Positions 8,680 to 16,650 of a stretch of DNA of 64,000 bases are shown one piece after another. Made by a program: the position numbers and the translations under genes. The notes under the pieces were generated by a model, which saw only the letters and a list, made by a program, of their open reading frames with translations, ran no database searches and was not told the origin of the DNA. Position 1 is the first letter of the stretch; each line of letters opens with the position of its first letter. This DNA is from GWC2-45-44 sp041661665 (GTDB taxonomy: Bacteria; Planctomycetota; Phycisphaerae; Sedimentisphaerales; UBA12454): positions 1 through 64,000 of the forward strand of contig JBAZTW010000001.1 in the NCBI GenBank assembly GCA_041661665.1. Reading direction: 5' to 3'.

Positions 8680-8708
8680 AACTTTGTGTCTTTGCGTCTT
8701 TGTGGCTA
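8639..8708. repeat. Dispersed inverted repeat (GCCACTAAGTCACAAAGGCAC type)
   Basis: Left arm 8639-8665 and right arm 8682-8708 are imperfect inverted copies of the GCCACAAAGACRCAAAG word. The left arm and stop of the acyltransferase gene overlap. Relatives are at 14502-14542, 41216-41296 and 61456-61480. Confidence 0.7.
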
Positions 8709-8733
8709 AAATAATAAAAAATTGGAGATTTTT

Positions 8734-10122
8734 ATGACACAACCGCAAAAAAGCTGGGAACATCGGCTTGGCAAACCCACCGATTCATTAGCAGTTGACT
8801 TTGTCGAGTCGCTGTCGTTCGACAGAAGGCTCTACAAGTATGATATTGTAGGCTCAATCGCTCACGCAGAAATGCTCTGCGAACAAAAGCTAATCAGCAA
8901 AGATGAGCTGAAACAAATTAAAGACGGTCTCATCGAAATTTCCCATGCGATAGCCGAAGACAAATTCAAATTCGACAAGACCTACGAAGATATTCATATG
9001 GCTGTCGAAAACGCGCTGATTGCCAAAATCGGCGACGCGGGCAAAAAACTCCACACCGGCAGGAGCAGAAACGACCAGGTCGCCACAGACCTTCGTCTCT
9101 GGATGCGCGACGAGATAGAACTTATTCAGGCCAAAATTACGCTCCTGCAAAAGACTTTTGTAAAGCTGGCTGAAAAATATGTTTCCGATGTGATGCCCGC
9201 ATATACGCATTTTCAAAGGGCACAGCCCGTTTCAATTGCCGCGTATCTGCTGAGTTTTGTTGAGCAGCTTAATCGCGATTTTATCCGGTTGAAAAACTGC
9301 CGATTGTTTGTCAATCTTTGTCCGCTCGGCAGCGGGGCGATTGCAGGTTCATCTCTGCCTTTGGATAGAAAAAAAACAGCCGAGCTTTTAGGGTTTTCAG
9401 ATATTACATACAATACAATCGACTCGGTAAGCGACAGGGATTTTTGCGCAGAGTTTATTTTCGACTGCTCTATGATTTCCACACATCTGTCAAAATTAGC
9501 CGAGGATTGGATAGTTTTTTCCACTACCGAATTTGATTTTATTCATATTGACGATGCGTTTTGTACGTCGTCAAGTATGATGCCGCAAAAGCGCAATCCC
9601 GATATGCTCGAACTTATCCGCGGCAAATCAGCATCGCTTTATGGCTCGCTTATGGCGATTATGACTCTGCTCAAAGCCCAGCCGACCGGCTACAATCGCG
9701 ACCTGCAGGAAGATAAACGCCACGTTTTTTCCGCCGCCGATACGATTGAGGCCTGTATTGATATAGCCGGGGCGATAGTTGATAATACAAAATTCAAAAC
9801 CGAAAAAATTTCCGCAGGTTTGGAAAAAGGTTTTCTCGATGCCACCGCTCTGGCGGAGTATTTAGTTAAAAAGGGTATGCCTTTCAGAACCGCGCACGGC
9901 GTTGTCGGTTCGCTCGTTGCCCAGTGCGAAAAGCAGAATAAGACGCTGGCCGAGGTCGGCATCGACGATTTCAAAAAACACTGCGATATTATCGCTGATG
10001 ATATTTATAAATGTCTGGGCGCTAAAAATGTCGCATCGTCATACGCGACCGCTTCGGCGGCAAGTCCAGCCCAAATGGCTGAACAGGTGAACTATTGGAA
10101 AAAGCAGCTTGCCCAGCGATGA
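8734..10122 (+). CDS. argH: Argininosuccinate lyase
   Basis: 462 residues. Splits argininosuccinate into arginine and fumarate, the last step of arginine synthesis. It shows HTGRSRNDQVATD near residue 110 and the fumarase/aspartase superfamily signature SSSMMPQKRNP near residue 280. Start ATG 8734 has GGAG 6 nt upstream; the in-frame TTG at 8722 would consume that site. The stop overlaps the thiL start (ATGA). Confidence 0.96.
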   Translation: MTQPQKSWEHRLGKPTDSLAVDFVESLSFDRRLYKYDIVGSIAHAEMLCEQKLISKDELKQIKDGLIEISHAIAEDKFKFDKTYEDIHMAVENALIAKIGDAGKKLHTGRSRNDQVATDLRLWMRDEIELIQAKITLLQKTFVKLAEKYVSDVMPAYTHFQRAQPVSIAAYLLSFVEQLNRDFIRLKNCRLFVNLCPLGSGAIAGSSLPLDRKKTAELLGFSDITYNTIDSVSDRDFCAEFIFDCSMISTHLSKLAEDWIVFSTTEFDFIHIDDAFCTSSSMMPQKRNPDMLELIRGKSASLYGSLMAIMTLLKAQPTGYNRDLQEDKRHVFSAADTIEACIDIAGAIVDNTKFKTEKISAGLEKGFLDATALAEYLVKKGMPFRTAHGVVGSLVAQCEKQNKTLAEVGIDDFKKHCDIIADDIYKCLGAKNVASSYATASAASPAQMAEQVNYWKKQLAQR

Positions 10123-11051
10123 GTGCGACCGAAACACAGCTTGTTAAGTATTTTGCGAAAAAGAGCAAGCTTTCCGCTGCGAAATTTCCCATTGGCATCG
10201 GCGACGATATGGCGCAGATAAAACTGCGCAAAAAAGATTCCGTTTTGATTACGACCGATATGCTTCTTGACGGCACGCATTTCGATACAAAAAAAACAAC
10301 CCTTGAAAAAATAGGTTATAAGTCAATGGCGGCCAGTTTAAGCGATTGTGCCGCTATGGCGACAATTCCGCTCGCCGCGGTGGTTTCGGTTGCGCTGCCG
10401 AGAAACTTCGGCGCAAAAAATCTGAAAAAACTCCACGCAGGCATTATTTCTGCCGCGAAAAAATACAATTGCCCGCTCATCGGCGGAGATATGACAAGCT
10501 GGAATAAACCATTGGCAGGTTCGACAAGCTCACTGCTGGCTGTCAGTGTTTCGATGCTGAGTACGCCGGGGAAAACGAAACCGGTAAGACGCAGCACAGC
10601 GAAAGTCGGCGATGTTATCTGCGTAACTGGAAATTTGGGCGGCTCACTTGTAAAAAAGCATCTCGAATTTCAGCCCCGCATAAAAGAAGCTCTTGCGATT
10701 GCCAGGGCGGGCGCAAATTCTATGATGGATATCAGCGATGGTTTGAGTACGGATTTGAATCATATTTGCAGGTTAAGCAAAAAAGGCGCGATTCTTGACG
10801 CTGCGAAAATCCCCGTTTCAAAAGATGCAAAAACATTACAGAATGCACTGAACGATGGCGAAGACTTTGAACTTTTATTTACAATCCCATTCAAAAGTTT
10901 TGAGCGATTGAAAAAAAACTGGAAATTTAAAACCAGACTTACCGCAATAGGCAAAATTATAAAAGGCGATTCGGTAAAAATAAAAATGCAAAACGATAAA
11001 ATTTGCGATTTGCTGCCCGGCGGATACGACCACTTAAGAAAAACAAAATGA
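10119..11051 (+). CDS. thiL: Thiamine-monophosphate kinase
   Basis: 310 residues. Phosphorylates thiamine monophosphate to the active cofactor thiamine diphosphate, which is used for instance by the pyruvate oxidoreductase at 37528. Family motifs: GIGDDMAQI, TTDMLLDGTHF, IGGDMTSW and MDISDGLSTDL. ATG 10119 overlaps the argH stop by 4 nt, indicating translational coupling; its own stop overlaps tsaE in the same way. Confidence 0.93.
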   Translation: MSATETQLVKYFAKKSKLSAAKFPIGIGDDMAQIKLRKKDSVLITTDMLLDGTHFDTKKTTLEKIGYKSMAASLSDCAAMATIPLAAVVSVALPRNFGAKNLKKLHAGIISAAKKYNCPLIGGDMTSWNKPLAGSTSSLLAVSVSMLSTPGKTKPVRRSTAKVGDVICVTGNLGGSLVKKHLEFQPRIKEALAIARAGANSMMDISDGLSTDLNHICRLSKKGAILDAAKIPVSKDAKTLQNALNDGEDFELLFTIPFKSFERLKKNWKFKTRLTAIGKIIKGDSVKIKMQNDKICDLLPGGYDHLRKTK

Positions 11052-11491
11052 GTACCACAGAAATTATTTCAAATTCCGTTGAAGAAACTTTCGAGATTGG
11101 CAAAAAGATAGGCGAACTTCTCGAGCCTGAAAAAGTCGTTTGTTTGACGGGCAATCTCGGCAGCGGAAAAACTACGCTTATAAAAGGCATCGCGGCAGGG
11201 GCAGGGGCTAAAAATCCGCATCTTGTCAACAGCCCGACTTTTGTTATGGTCAACGAGTATCAGGGCAGATTTACGATTTTTCACATTGACGCATATCGAA
11301 TAAATTCAATCGCGGAATTTGAGGCTCTCGGCTTTTCGGATTTCATCTCGCCTGAATCGGTTGTCATTATCGAATGGGCGGACAAAGTTTCCGATGCCCT
11401 CAAAGGCCTGGACTGTATAAGCATTCAAATGCGCCACATCGGCCAAACCAGCAGGGCACTTACCCTCGCCGGCCTTAACATCTATTTTTAA
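11048..11491 (+). CDS. tsaE: tRNA threonylcarbamoyladenosine biosynthesis ATPase TsaE
   Basis: 147 residues, a small P-loop ATPase that works with TsaB/TsaD to make t6A37 in ANN-decoding tRNAs. Walker A is GNLGSGKTT at about residue 39; NSPTFVMVNEY, FHIDAYR and VVIIEWADK follow as in the family. Start ATG 11048 overlaps the thiL stop (ATGA). The stop shares TTAA with the convergent minus-strand gene. Confidence 0.94.
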   Translation: MSTTEIISNSVEETFEIGKKIGELLEPEKVVCLTGNLGSGKTTLIKGIAAGAGAKNPHLVNSPTFVMVNEYQGRFTIFHIDAYRINSIAEFEALGFSDFISPESVVIIEWADKVSDALKGLDCISIQMRHIGQTSRALTLAGLNIYF

Positions 11492-12426
11492 CGACAAACC
11501 CTGAATCCGCCATTGCCATCGTTGGCGCCGTATGGGTAGACGCCGCCTCGATACCAGACCGTACAGTTGTCGCCGTAGAAGTCCCAGCTGCCGCCGCGAA
11601 TAACACAATAACTTCCTGATACTGTAGATGTCCATTCCCAGACATTGCCTGCCATATCGCACATCCCGTAACCGTAAGCAGGATAATGGTCAACCGGCGA
11701 TGTATAAGGGTAATTAGTCAGAGCGAGTGGATTGGAATATCCATTAATGTCATTGTAATAATTAGCTTTGCTTGTGTCTATTGTTGTGCCGCAGCCGTAA
11801 GTATAGCTGCCGTTATAATCTGCCACAGCTTGCCATTCCCACTCCGTCGGCAGTCTGTATCCGTAATAATTGCAGAATGCTATTGCCCCATACCAACTCA
11901 CCATAACAACCGGGTGGCTATTCATACTGTAGCCGTCCCTGCTGCGAACGCTGAAAGTACTGTTACTGTCGGAATATGTGATTTGGCTGTATGAATCCGC
12001 GGCGTAGGTATCAAAATAGGGGTGAGAATGACTGGTGTCGCTTACTGCATAAACAATATTATTATAAACCGTTATCTGGTTAGAATTTTTAGCGGCATTA
12101 AGATACTGGCAATACTGAGCATTAGTTGTTTCGTATTTGCTCATCTTTCCATTAAAACCCTCATGGCCGGAAACTCCGGGGTCGTTGATATCCACGAATA
12201 CCATTCCGCTCGGACCAATCGGCCCTTCAGTCAGCCATTCTGATGCCATCGCGGCAAGGTCGTTGGAATCGTAATTCGTCAGCCATTGATTAGCCAGCAA
12301 AGCGAAATCCTTAAAGTCAACCCGGCAGTCCCCCGTGAAATCCGTCGATGGACAGGTCGCAAAACAGGAAAGAGAAAAGCAGCTTACAAAAATAACAGCA
12401 GCCAGAATTTTGATATACGCCTTCAT
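11488..12426 (-). CDS. Secreted formylglycine-generating-enzyme-like (SUMF1) protein with dockerin-like N-terminus
   Basis: 312 residues. Residues 1-22 are a signal peptide; next comes a half-dockerin-like segment (DFTGDCRVDFKDFALLANQW) typical of Phycisphaerae secreted proteins; the rest is an FGE-sulfatase/SUMF1 fold with RLPTEWEWQ, MCDMAGNVWEW, RGGSW and the final GGFRVCR. Some family members are formylglycine-generating enzymes, many others are not, so enzymatic activity is uncertain. ATG 12426 is chosen because it begins the signal peptide; the in-frame extension upstream reads through the leader. A good promoter lies at 12612-12640. Confidence 0.8.
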   Translation of the reverse strand: MKAYIKILAAVIFVSCFSLSCFATCPSTDFTGDCRVDFKDFALLANQWLTNYDSNDLAAMASEWLTEGPIGPSGMVFVDINDPGVSGHEGFNGKMSKYETTNAQYCQYLNAAKNSNQITVYNNIVYAVSDTSHSHPYFDTYAADSYSQITYSDSNSTFSVRSRDGYSMNSHPVVMVSWYGAIAFCNYYGYRLPTEWEWQAVADYNGSYTYGCGTTIDTSKANYYNDINGYSNPLALTNYPYTSPVDHYPAYGYGMCDMAGNVWEWTSTVSGSYCVIRGGSWDFYGDNCTVWYRGGVYPYGANDGNGGFRVCR

Positions 12427-12488
12427 TTTTTTTTCTTTCAAAAAAAATTGGTAATCATTCTCTGTCCGCGTCCATGGACGATGAAGAA

Positions 12489-12572
12489 TCAATGTTTGAT
12501 TGATTTTGAATAATCTGCACAGCGACACTGCTGAATCGCGAACAGACGAGAAATTCTCAAACAACCTCTCAT
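12489..12572 (-). CDS. Possible 27-residue leader peptide upstream of the SUMF1-like gene
   Basis: ATG at 12570-12572 preceded by AGGAAG opens a 27-codon frame (MRGCLRISRLFAIQQ...) that ends 62 nt before the SUMF1-like start, inside its predicted 5' leader. It contains three cysteines and several Arg. Nothing else supports translation; it may be chance. Confidence 0.2.
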   Translation of the reverse strand: MRGCLRISRLFAIQQCRCADYSKSIKH

Positions 12573-12905
12573 TTTCTTCTTCCTATATTAATCTATATAG
12601 ATAACCACACTATTATAAGATATTTCCTGTTGACAATCAAGAAAAAAAATGTTTTTTTGTCATATTGCCTTGCGTACTTTCTCTCCAAAACTTATGAAAA
12701 TCCCATTAAAACTCATAAAAAACAGTGAAAATTTGCGAAATTTGCGTCAAAATTTTCGTTTTTTTAACAAAAATGTACCCACATTTTTGTCGAAAAATTA
12801 TGTTTTTGGGGTAATTTAGCCGAAGTACTACATATTTTTTCAGGTATTATGCCTACGGCGAAACAGCATAAAAATACGGACAAACTGTTTTTTAGGGATA
12901 TAAAA
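12573..12905. other. Divergent intergenic region
   Basis: AT-rich, no gene seen. It contains the minus-strand promoter (12612-12640), a perfect 10-bp hairpin ACAAAAATGT/ACATTTTTGT at 12767-12790 with a 4-nt loop, and the leader of the porin gene. No clear -35/-10 pair was found for the porin. Confidence 0.6.
12612..12640 (-). promoter_or_regulatory. Promoter of the SUMF1-like gene
   Basis: On the minus strand TTGATT (12640-12635), a 17-bp spacer and TATAAT (12617-12612) make a good sigma-70 promoter. The leader would be about 180 nt long and would contain the short reading frame at 12489-12572. Confidence 0.55.
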
Positions 12906-14441
12906 ATGAGAAAGAATGCATGGACGCATCCTGTTGTCTTCGTAATCATTGCAGCAATCACATCGATTACCATTGCGGCGAATCAAACATCCACACAACA
13001 GCCTGCGGCAGCTTCTACACCAGCGGCGACTATGGCAACAACCAACGCTGTGCCAAAGAGCGGTATGGAAAGTTTCCGGGACTGGTTTCACAACCCGACC
13101 GACTGGCTCAGTATGGGAGCGGATGCAAGATTTCGCTATACCTACGGGCAGAATCTTGACACGCTTAAACGCCATACAAACGATGGCAGCGCCAGTAAAT
13201 GGAGCTGGTATCAGCAGCGTATGCGATGGTGGACCAAGACGAAGATTAACGATGATATGGATTTCAACCTCCGATATGCCTGGGAGTTTAGAAGCTGGGA
13301 TGAGCCGGCTCGTAAAGGTCAGGAGACGGACTTTGATGAAATTGTATGGGACCAGTTCAATTTGGTTGTAAGAAACTTTGGCGATATGCCTCTTACGATG
13401 ACCATCGGAAGACAGGAGATAATTCTCGGAGAGGGCTGGCTGGTGCTTGACGGCACTCCGCTTGATGAATCGAGAACTATTTTCTTCGATGCCCTGCGAT
13501 TTACATATCAGATACCCGACAGAGATACTACCCTTGATTTTATTTATATCGAGAACCGTGCATCGGAAGATGCGTATCTAAAACCAATCAATAGCCGCCG
13601 TAAAGAAACGACCGAACAGGATGAGAGAGGCGTGATTGTCTATTTGACGGATAAATCCCGCCCCAATATGCAGTTGGAAGGCTATTTTATCTATAAGAAC
13701 GATAATCCTGTTGACAGTCCTCCATCGGCTGCCCACGACCCATGGCCTGCGGCGGTGTGGAGCAAGAAGGCTGAGATATATACCGTTGGCGGCGCATTGT
13801 CGGGCAAGCTGGCCGGCAGCGAGCATTGGAAATACAGAACTGAAGGCGCTGTACAGATGGGTGAAAAAGAGGGTGTGAACGGCGTTACCAGTGCGCATAC
13901 CGGTATGCACAATCTGATGGCATTCGGCACTATTGATAAAATCGAGTATCATTTCAACGATGTCCGCAAGAACAGGCTGCGGGGCGTTTTCGAATACCGT
14001 TCAGGCGACAAGCCCGGCACAGGCAAAATTGAGGCGTTTGACCCGCTCTGGGGCGAATGGCCGCAGTTTAGCGAAGTTAGCTGTTATATTTACAATCTCG
14101 AAACTATGGTTGGCGAGATTACAAATCTTTACAGGCTTGGATTGGGTCATAGTATGCAGCTTACGGAAAAAATAGAGATGGACTCCGATATTCATCTATT
14201 GTGGGCTGATGAAAATACCCGGCGCGGTTCTTCAGGCGCAAGCGGTCATCCAAGCGGTTTTGGCTTTTCAGATGGCGGGCGTTTCAGAGGCACTCTTGCC
14301 ACCTGGCAGCTCAAGTATGCCATTTCAAAAAATCTAAACGGACATTTACTGCTCGAGTATTTCCAGCCGGGCGACTACTATACAAGCGGAAGCAGAGACC
14401 CCGCGTTTTTTGCAAGGGTGAATGTTGATTATACGTTCTGA
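12906..14441 (+). CDS. Alginate-export-family outer-membrane porin
   Basis: 511 residues. The N-terminus is a signal peptide (residues 1-25) followed by a Ala/Thr/Gln-rich linker. The body alternates aromatic and polar residues as in a beta-barrel, with the alginate_exp-like stretch MTIGRQEIILGEGWLV and LDESRTIFFDALRFTY, and the chain ends in the aromatic outer-membrane signature VNVDYTF. AlgE relatives export polysaccharide or take up carbohydrates; the substrate here is unknown. Start ATG 12906 follows AGGGAT; the in-frame ATG at 12849 would bury the signal peptide. Confidence 0.75.
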   Translation: MRKNAWTHPVVFVIIAAITSITIAANQTSTQQPAAASTPAATMATTNAVPKSGMESFRDWFHNPTDWLSMGADARFRYTYGQNLDTLKRHTNDGSASKWSWYQQRMRWWTKTKINDDMDFNLRYAWEFRSWDEPARKGQETDFDEIVWDQFNLVVRNFGDMPLTMTIGRQEIILGEGWLVLDGTPLDESRTIFFDALRFTYQIPDRDTTLDFIYIENRASEDAYLKPINSRRKETTEQDERGVIVYLTDKSRPNMQLEGYFIYKNDNPVDSPPSAAHDPWPAAVWSKKAEIYTVGGALSGKLAGSEHWKYRTEGAVQMGEKEGVNGVTSAHTGMHNLMAFGTIDKIEYHFNDVRKNRLRGVFEYRSGDKPGTGKIEAFDPLWGEWPQFSEVSCYIYNLETMVGEITNLYRLGLGHSMQLTEKIEMDSDIHLLWADENTRRGSSGASGHPSGFGFSDGGRFRGTLATWQLKYAISKNLNGHLLLEYFQPGDYYTSGSRDPAFFARVNVDYTF

Positions 14442-14501
14442 ACAACACTGCTTTCCACCACCGAGAAGTCGAAGGATAGCTGACTGCTGAATACTATTCT
14501 T

Positions 14502-14542
14502 GCCACAAAGACGCTAAGGCACAAAGGCACAAAGGCACAAAG
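14502..14542. repeat. Dispersed repeat (GCCACAAAGACGC... type)
   Basis: One full word followed by three tandem copies of GGCACAAA. It belongs to the same family as 8639-8708, 41216-41296 and 61456-61480. Confidence 0.65.
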
Positions 14543-14764
14543 AAAAAAGACTTCAGACTTTAGATTTCAGATTAAAACTGATTTCTGACTTCTGATAACT
14601 GTTTTCCGACGCTGATTCCGCTGAAAAAAGGAAGTAAAGAAGCGGAGAAGTAATGAAGTAAGGATTTGGGTTCGGTTGTTTTCCTTACTTCTTTGCATCT
14701 CTATGCCCTTGCTTCCTTTCACTGAATGCTGAATACTGTTTTTCGACGCTGATTTCGCTGACCT

Positions 14765-14829
14765 GTCATTAGCCTGCCGAAACGGTCATAATAGTTATAT
14801 GTATGGAAATTAGTATTATGTCCCAGATT
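14765..14829 (-). pseudogene. Relic of an Rhs/YD-repeat coding sequence
   Basis: Read on the minus strand this segment encodes NTNFHTYNYYDRFGRLMTG, which matches the shape of a YD repeat (x-Y-x-Y-D-x-x-G-R-L). It has no start and runs into stops on both sides. It lies downstream of the truncated Rhs gene and the three small genes, as displaced Rhs fragments often do. Confidence 0.4.
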
Positions 14830-14843
14830 TACCTATCAACATT

Positions 14844-15071
14844 TCAGTTACACTTGATGATTTGTAAAACAAGTAACAAACCAAAAACAAGAACCATGAC
14901 ACCCCATAATAGGAAACCAATGCTACATCCTTTTTCGCTGAAATGAACATGCCAAAGGTTATAATGAAATTCTGCTGTGTTATGTCCTATCTTTTTATGA
15001 AAGAACGAAAATATTAGCCCTGCAAGAACAAATACCAAACCTACAATTGTATTAATCATTGTGTTATGCAT
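14844..15071 (-). CDS. Small two-helix membrane protein
   Basis: 75 residues, family not recognised. Two hydrophobic segments (about residues 5-22 and 47-69) flank a His/Lys-rich loop (FFHKKIGHNTAEFHYNLWH). Start ATG 15071 has AGGA 7 nt upstream; ATG 15086 in the same frame lacks one. It is the last gene of a small minus-strand cluster behind the truncated Rhs gene. Role unknown; an Rhs-linked immunity function is possible but only by position. Confidence 0.55.
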   Translation of the reverse strand: MHNTMINTIVGLVFVLAGLIFSFFHKKIGHNTAEFHYNLWHVHFSEKGCSIGFLLWGVMVLVFGLLLVLQIIKCN

Positions 15072-15116
15072 TTTATGTCCTGTCATTTATAACTACTACT
15101 CTTATAAAATTCATCA

Positions 15117-15293
15117 TCAAGGAGTAATATCAACAGGATCTGGAACAGGAGAAGGACTACCGCCGCCAGAACCACTGCCTGATCCAGAACCACTTCCAGA
15201 GCCTGAACCACTACCTGAGCCGCTACCGGAACCGCTTCCTGATCCAGAACTACACCCTCCACCGCCGCCACCACTAATCGCCGTCACCGTCAT
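15117..15293 (-). CDS. 58-residue Gly-Ser repeat peptide
   Basis: The frame opens with MTVTAIS, then six Gly and a Cys, then a long run of alternating Ser and Gly, and ends with a Pro/Asp tail (PSPVPDPVDITP). The ATG overlaps the stop of the preceding small membrane gene (ATGA), with AAAAGG just upstream, so the two are probably coupled. The GGGGGC element recalls the C-terminus of the neighbouring Rhs protein (STGGGGGC). It could be a flexible surface peptide, an Rhs tail relic or a bacteriocin-like peptide; none is established. Confidence 0.45.
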   Translation of the reverse strand: MTVTAISGGGGGGCSSGSGSGSGSGSGSGSGSGSGSGSGSGSGGGSPSPVPDPVDITP

Positions 15294-15463
15294 TTAGGCC
15301 TTTTGTATAAATACATAACTGCAACAAATGCAATCGTAAAGAAAATGGTGCCGAACAAACCAATCCCAAATCGTTTACTGATAGAGGTATCCAAGACCCT
15401 ATCCAAGACCCCACCGATTATAGTACAAATAGTAAAAATTAGAATTGAATATAAAATTTTCAT
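15290..15463 (-). CDS. 57-residue two-helix membrane protein
   Basis: Two hydrophobic segments (about residues 2-19 and 33-52) separated by a short charged loop (DRVLDTSISKRFG); the chain ends KRPK. It has a good Shine-Dalgarno (AAAGGGA, 5 nt) and its own promoter at 15483-15510, so it is very likely expressed. The Gly-Ser peptide gene overlaps its stop by 4 nt. Family not recognised. Confidence 0.6.
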   Translation of the reverse strand: MKILYSILIFTICTIIGGVLDRVLDTSISKRFGIGLFGTIFFTIAFVAVMYLYKRPK

Positions 15464-15482
15464 TTTTCCCTTTGCTTAATTT

Positions 15483-15510
15483 ACTATAAAATCACCATTT
15501 CTCTTGTCAA
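15483..15510 (-). promoter_or_regulatory. Promoter of the Rhs-linked small-gene cluster
   Basis: On the minus strand TTGACA (15510-15505), a 16-bp spacer and TATAGT (15488-15483) give a near-consensus promoter about 20 nt upstream of the 57-residue gene, between the Rhs stop and that gene. The small genes therefore need not depend on the truncated Rhs gene for transcription. Confidence 0.6.
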
Positions 15511-15571
15511 GTAATTCTAAAACCAAAGTTTCAAGTATCACAGCCGCAATCCTGATCCTCTATAATTGTTA

Positions 15572-16336
15572 TCAGCAGCCTCCGCCCCCACCAGTTGAGC
15601 CAAAACCTGGGACATCAGCCGGATCTGCGAGAGTACTGCCGCCTCCACCACTACTACTATCCCATGCTCCGGTAAAAGCACCCCACGCAGTACCTCCAGC
15701 TGCAGCACCCCCGACTCCGACTACTACGGCCAAAGCAGAAGGGTCACCCAAAAAAAATCCGGCAACCGCTCCAGCAATAGTACCTGTAACTGCCCCTCCC
15801 AACGTATCCCTACCAACAGTACCCCAATCAAAACTACCGCCAGTAAACGCATGCACGGCCTCGTGACTAACCCCTTCGGCAAATCCGCCTACCGCACCCA
15901 CCAAAGCCCCAGCAGCAGCAGTTGCCCAACTATAGGCTTTACCACTTGGATCTGTAAAGTTCACCGGATTATTCAGGCAGTACTGATATAGGTTCATCGA
16001 ATCGTAATAGCCAATCGGGTCGGGCTGTAAGAATCTGCCAAGGGTTGGATGATACATTCTTGCGCGGTAATAATATAATCCGCTTTCCGCATCCCACTGC
16101 CTTGCAGTGAACATAAACGGATTAGCCACAGAGGACACAGAGCCCACAGAGTCATCTGCGGTAAGCCATTTGCCATCGTTGCCAACAGCCGTACGAATAG
16201 TCGGCTTACCGAAAGAATCATAGGTATAACCTTCCACTACACTGCCGCTATTATTTAAAAGAGCCACAACAGAACCAAGAGCGTCGCGGTAATAATAATA
16301 CTTCGTTTCGGTTTCGCCGTCAACAGCAATCATCAT
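15572..16336 (-). pseudogene. Rhs protein, truncated C-terminal part
   Basis: 254 residues. It holds the Rhs core region (YYYYRDALGSVVALLNNSG, YDSFGKP, GLYYYRARMYHPTLGRFLQPDP, NLYQYCLNNPVNFTDPSGK) followed by a variable tip of about 115 residues that is Gly/Ala-rich and hydrophobic and ends STGGGGGC. The N-terminal signal and YD repeats of a full Rhs protein are missing: 27 nt upstream of the first ATG begins a dispersed repeat (from 16363), so the gene was probably cut off there. A 27-bp repeat also sits in frame inside it (16125-16151, encoding SVGSVSSVA). Probably a non-functional remnant or a reservoir tip. Confidence 0.7.
16125..16151. repeat. Dispersed 27-bp repeat inserted in frame in the Rhs gene
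   Basis: The sequence of positions 16125-16151 differs at one base from 61499-61525 (GCCACAGAGGACACAGAG then C or A then CCACAGAG). Here it lies between the ADD and ANPFMFTARQWD parts of the Rhs core and preserves the reading frame. Confidence 0.7.
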
Positions 16337-16650
16337 AGGGCAAAATCTTGTCAGCGGCGGTGTTTAGACAGGATAACTCGCCGCGATGCGCATCGCAGCG
16401 GGCGGGATTGACGGGATTTATTTATTTATCCTGCGTATCCTGTAAATCCTGTGCTGCTCTGCCCCCGCCGTTTTGCTCGGCAAAAGCGAAGCTGCGGGGG
16501 CTACGAAGCACGAGTCAAAAATAAAACTCCCGCACATCCGAGCTGAATAAGCGGTGGAAGGTTTAAAATAATCTTCCACCGCTTTGTTTTTACTTGGGCG
16601 AAATCAGCGTAATCTGCGATTCCGGTTTGTTCGGATTCATTTGAATGATT
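16337..16650. repeat. Repeat island upstream of the Rhs remnant
   Basis: A patchwork of dispersed modules without a gene: 16363-16418 (TTTAGACAGGATAACTCGCC...) matches 61603-61658 with a few base changes and contains the palindrome CGATGCGCATCG; 16500-16516 (GCTACGAAGCACGAGTC) is an exact inverted copy of 61547-61563; and there are GGATT/CCTGTAAATCC words. The 16549-16591 hairpin lies at its right end. Confidence 0.65.
16549..16591 (+). terminator. Strong hairpin with T tract
   Basis: AAGCGGTGGAAG (16549-16560) and CTTCCACCGCTT (16573-16584) pair perfectly over 12 bp and are followed by TGTTTTTA on the plus strand. It lies beyond the 3' end of the minus-strand AKR operon; the T tract suits plus-strand reading but the stem could serve either direction. 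Confidence 0.6.

Larger units (their letters stand above)
14442..14843. other. Repeat-rich intergenic region with an Rhs relic
   Basis: Contains the GCCACAAAGACGCTAAGGC repeat (14502-14542), a degenerate ATCAGACTTCAGA-type inverted repeat (14550-14600), a 10-bp hairpin GAAGTAAGGA/TCCTTACTTC (14655-14691), and on the minus strand a relic of an Rhs YD repeat (14765-14829). No intact gene was seen. Confidence 0.6.

Noticed and set aside
15061..15297. Plus-strand Pro/Glu/Leu-rich frame
   Set aside because: It is the antisense of the Gly-Ser repeat gene, which has a coupled start and a promoter; the plus frame has neither.
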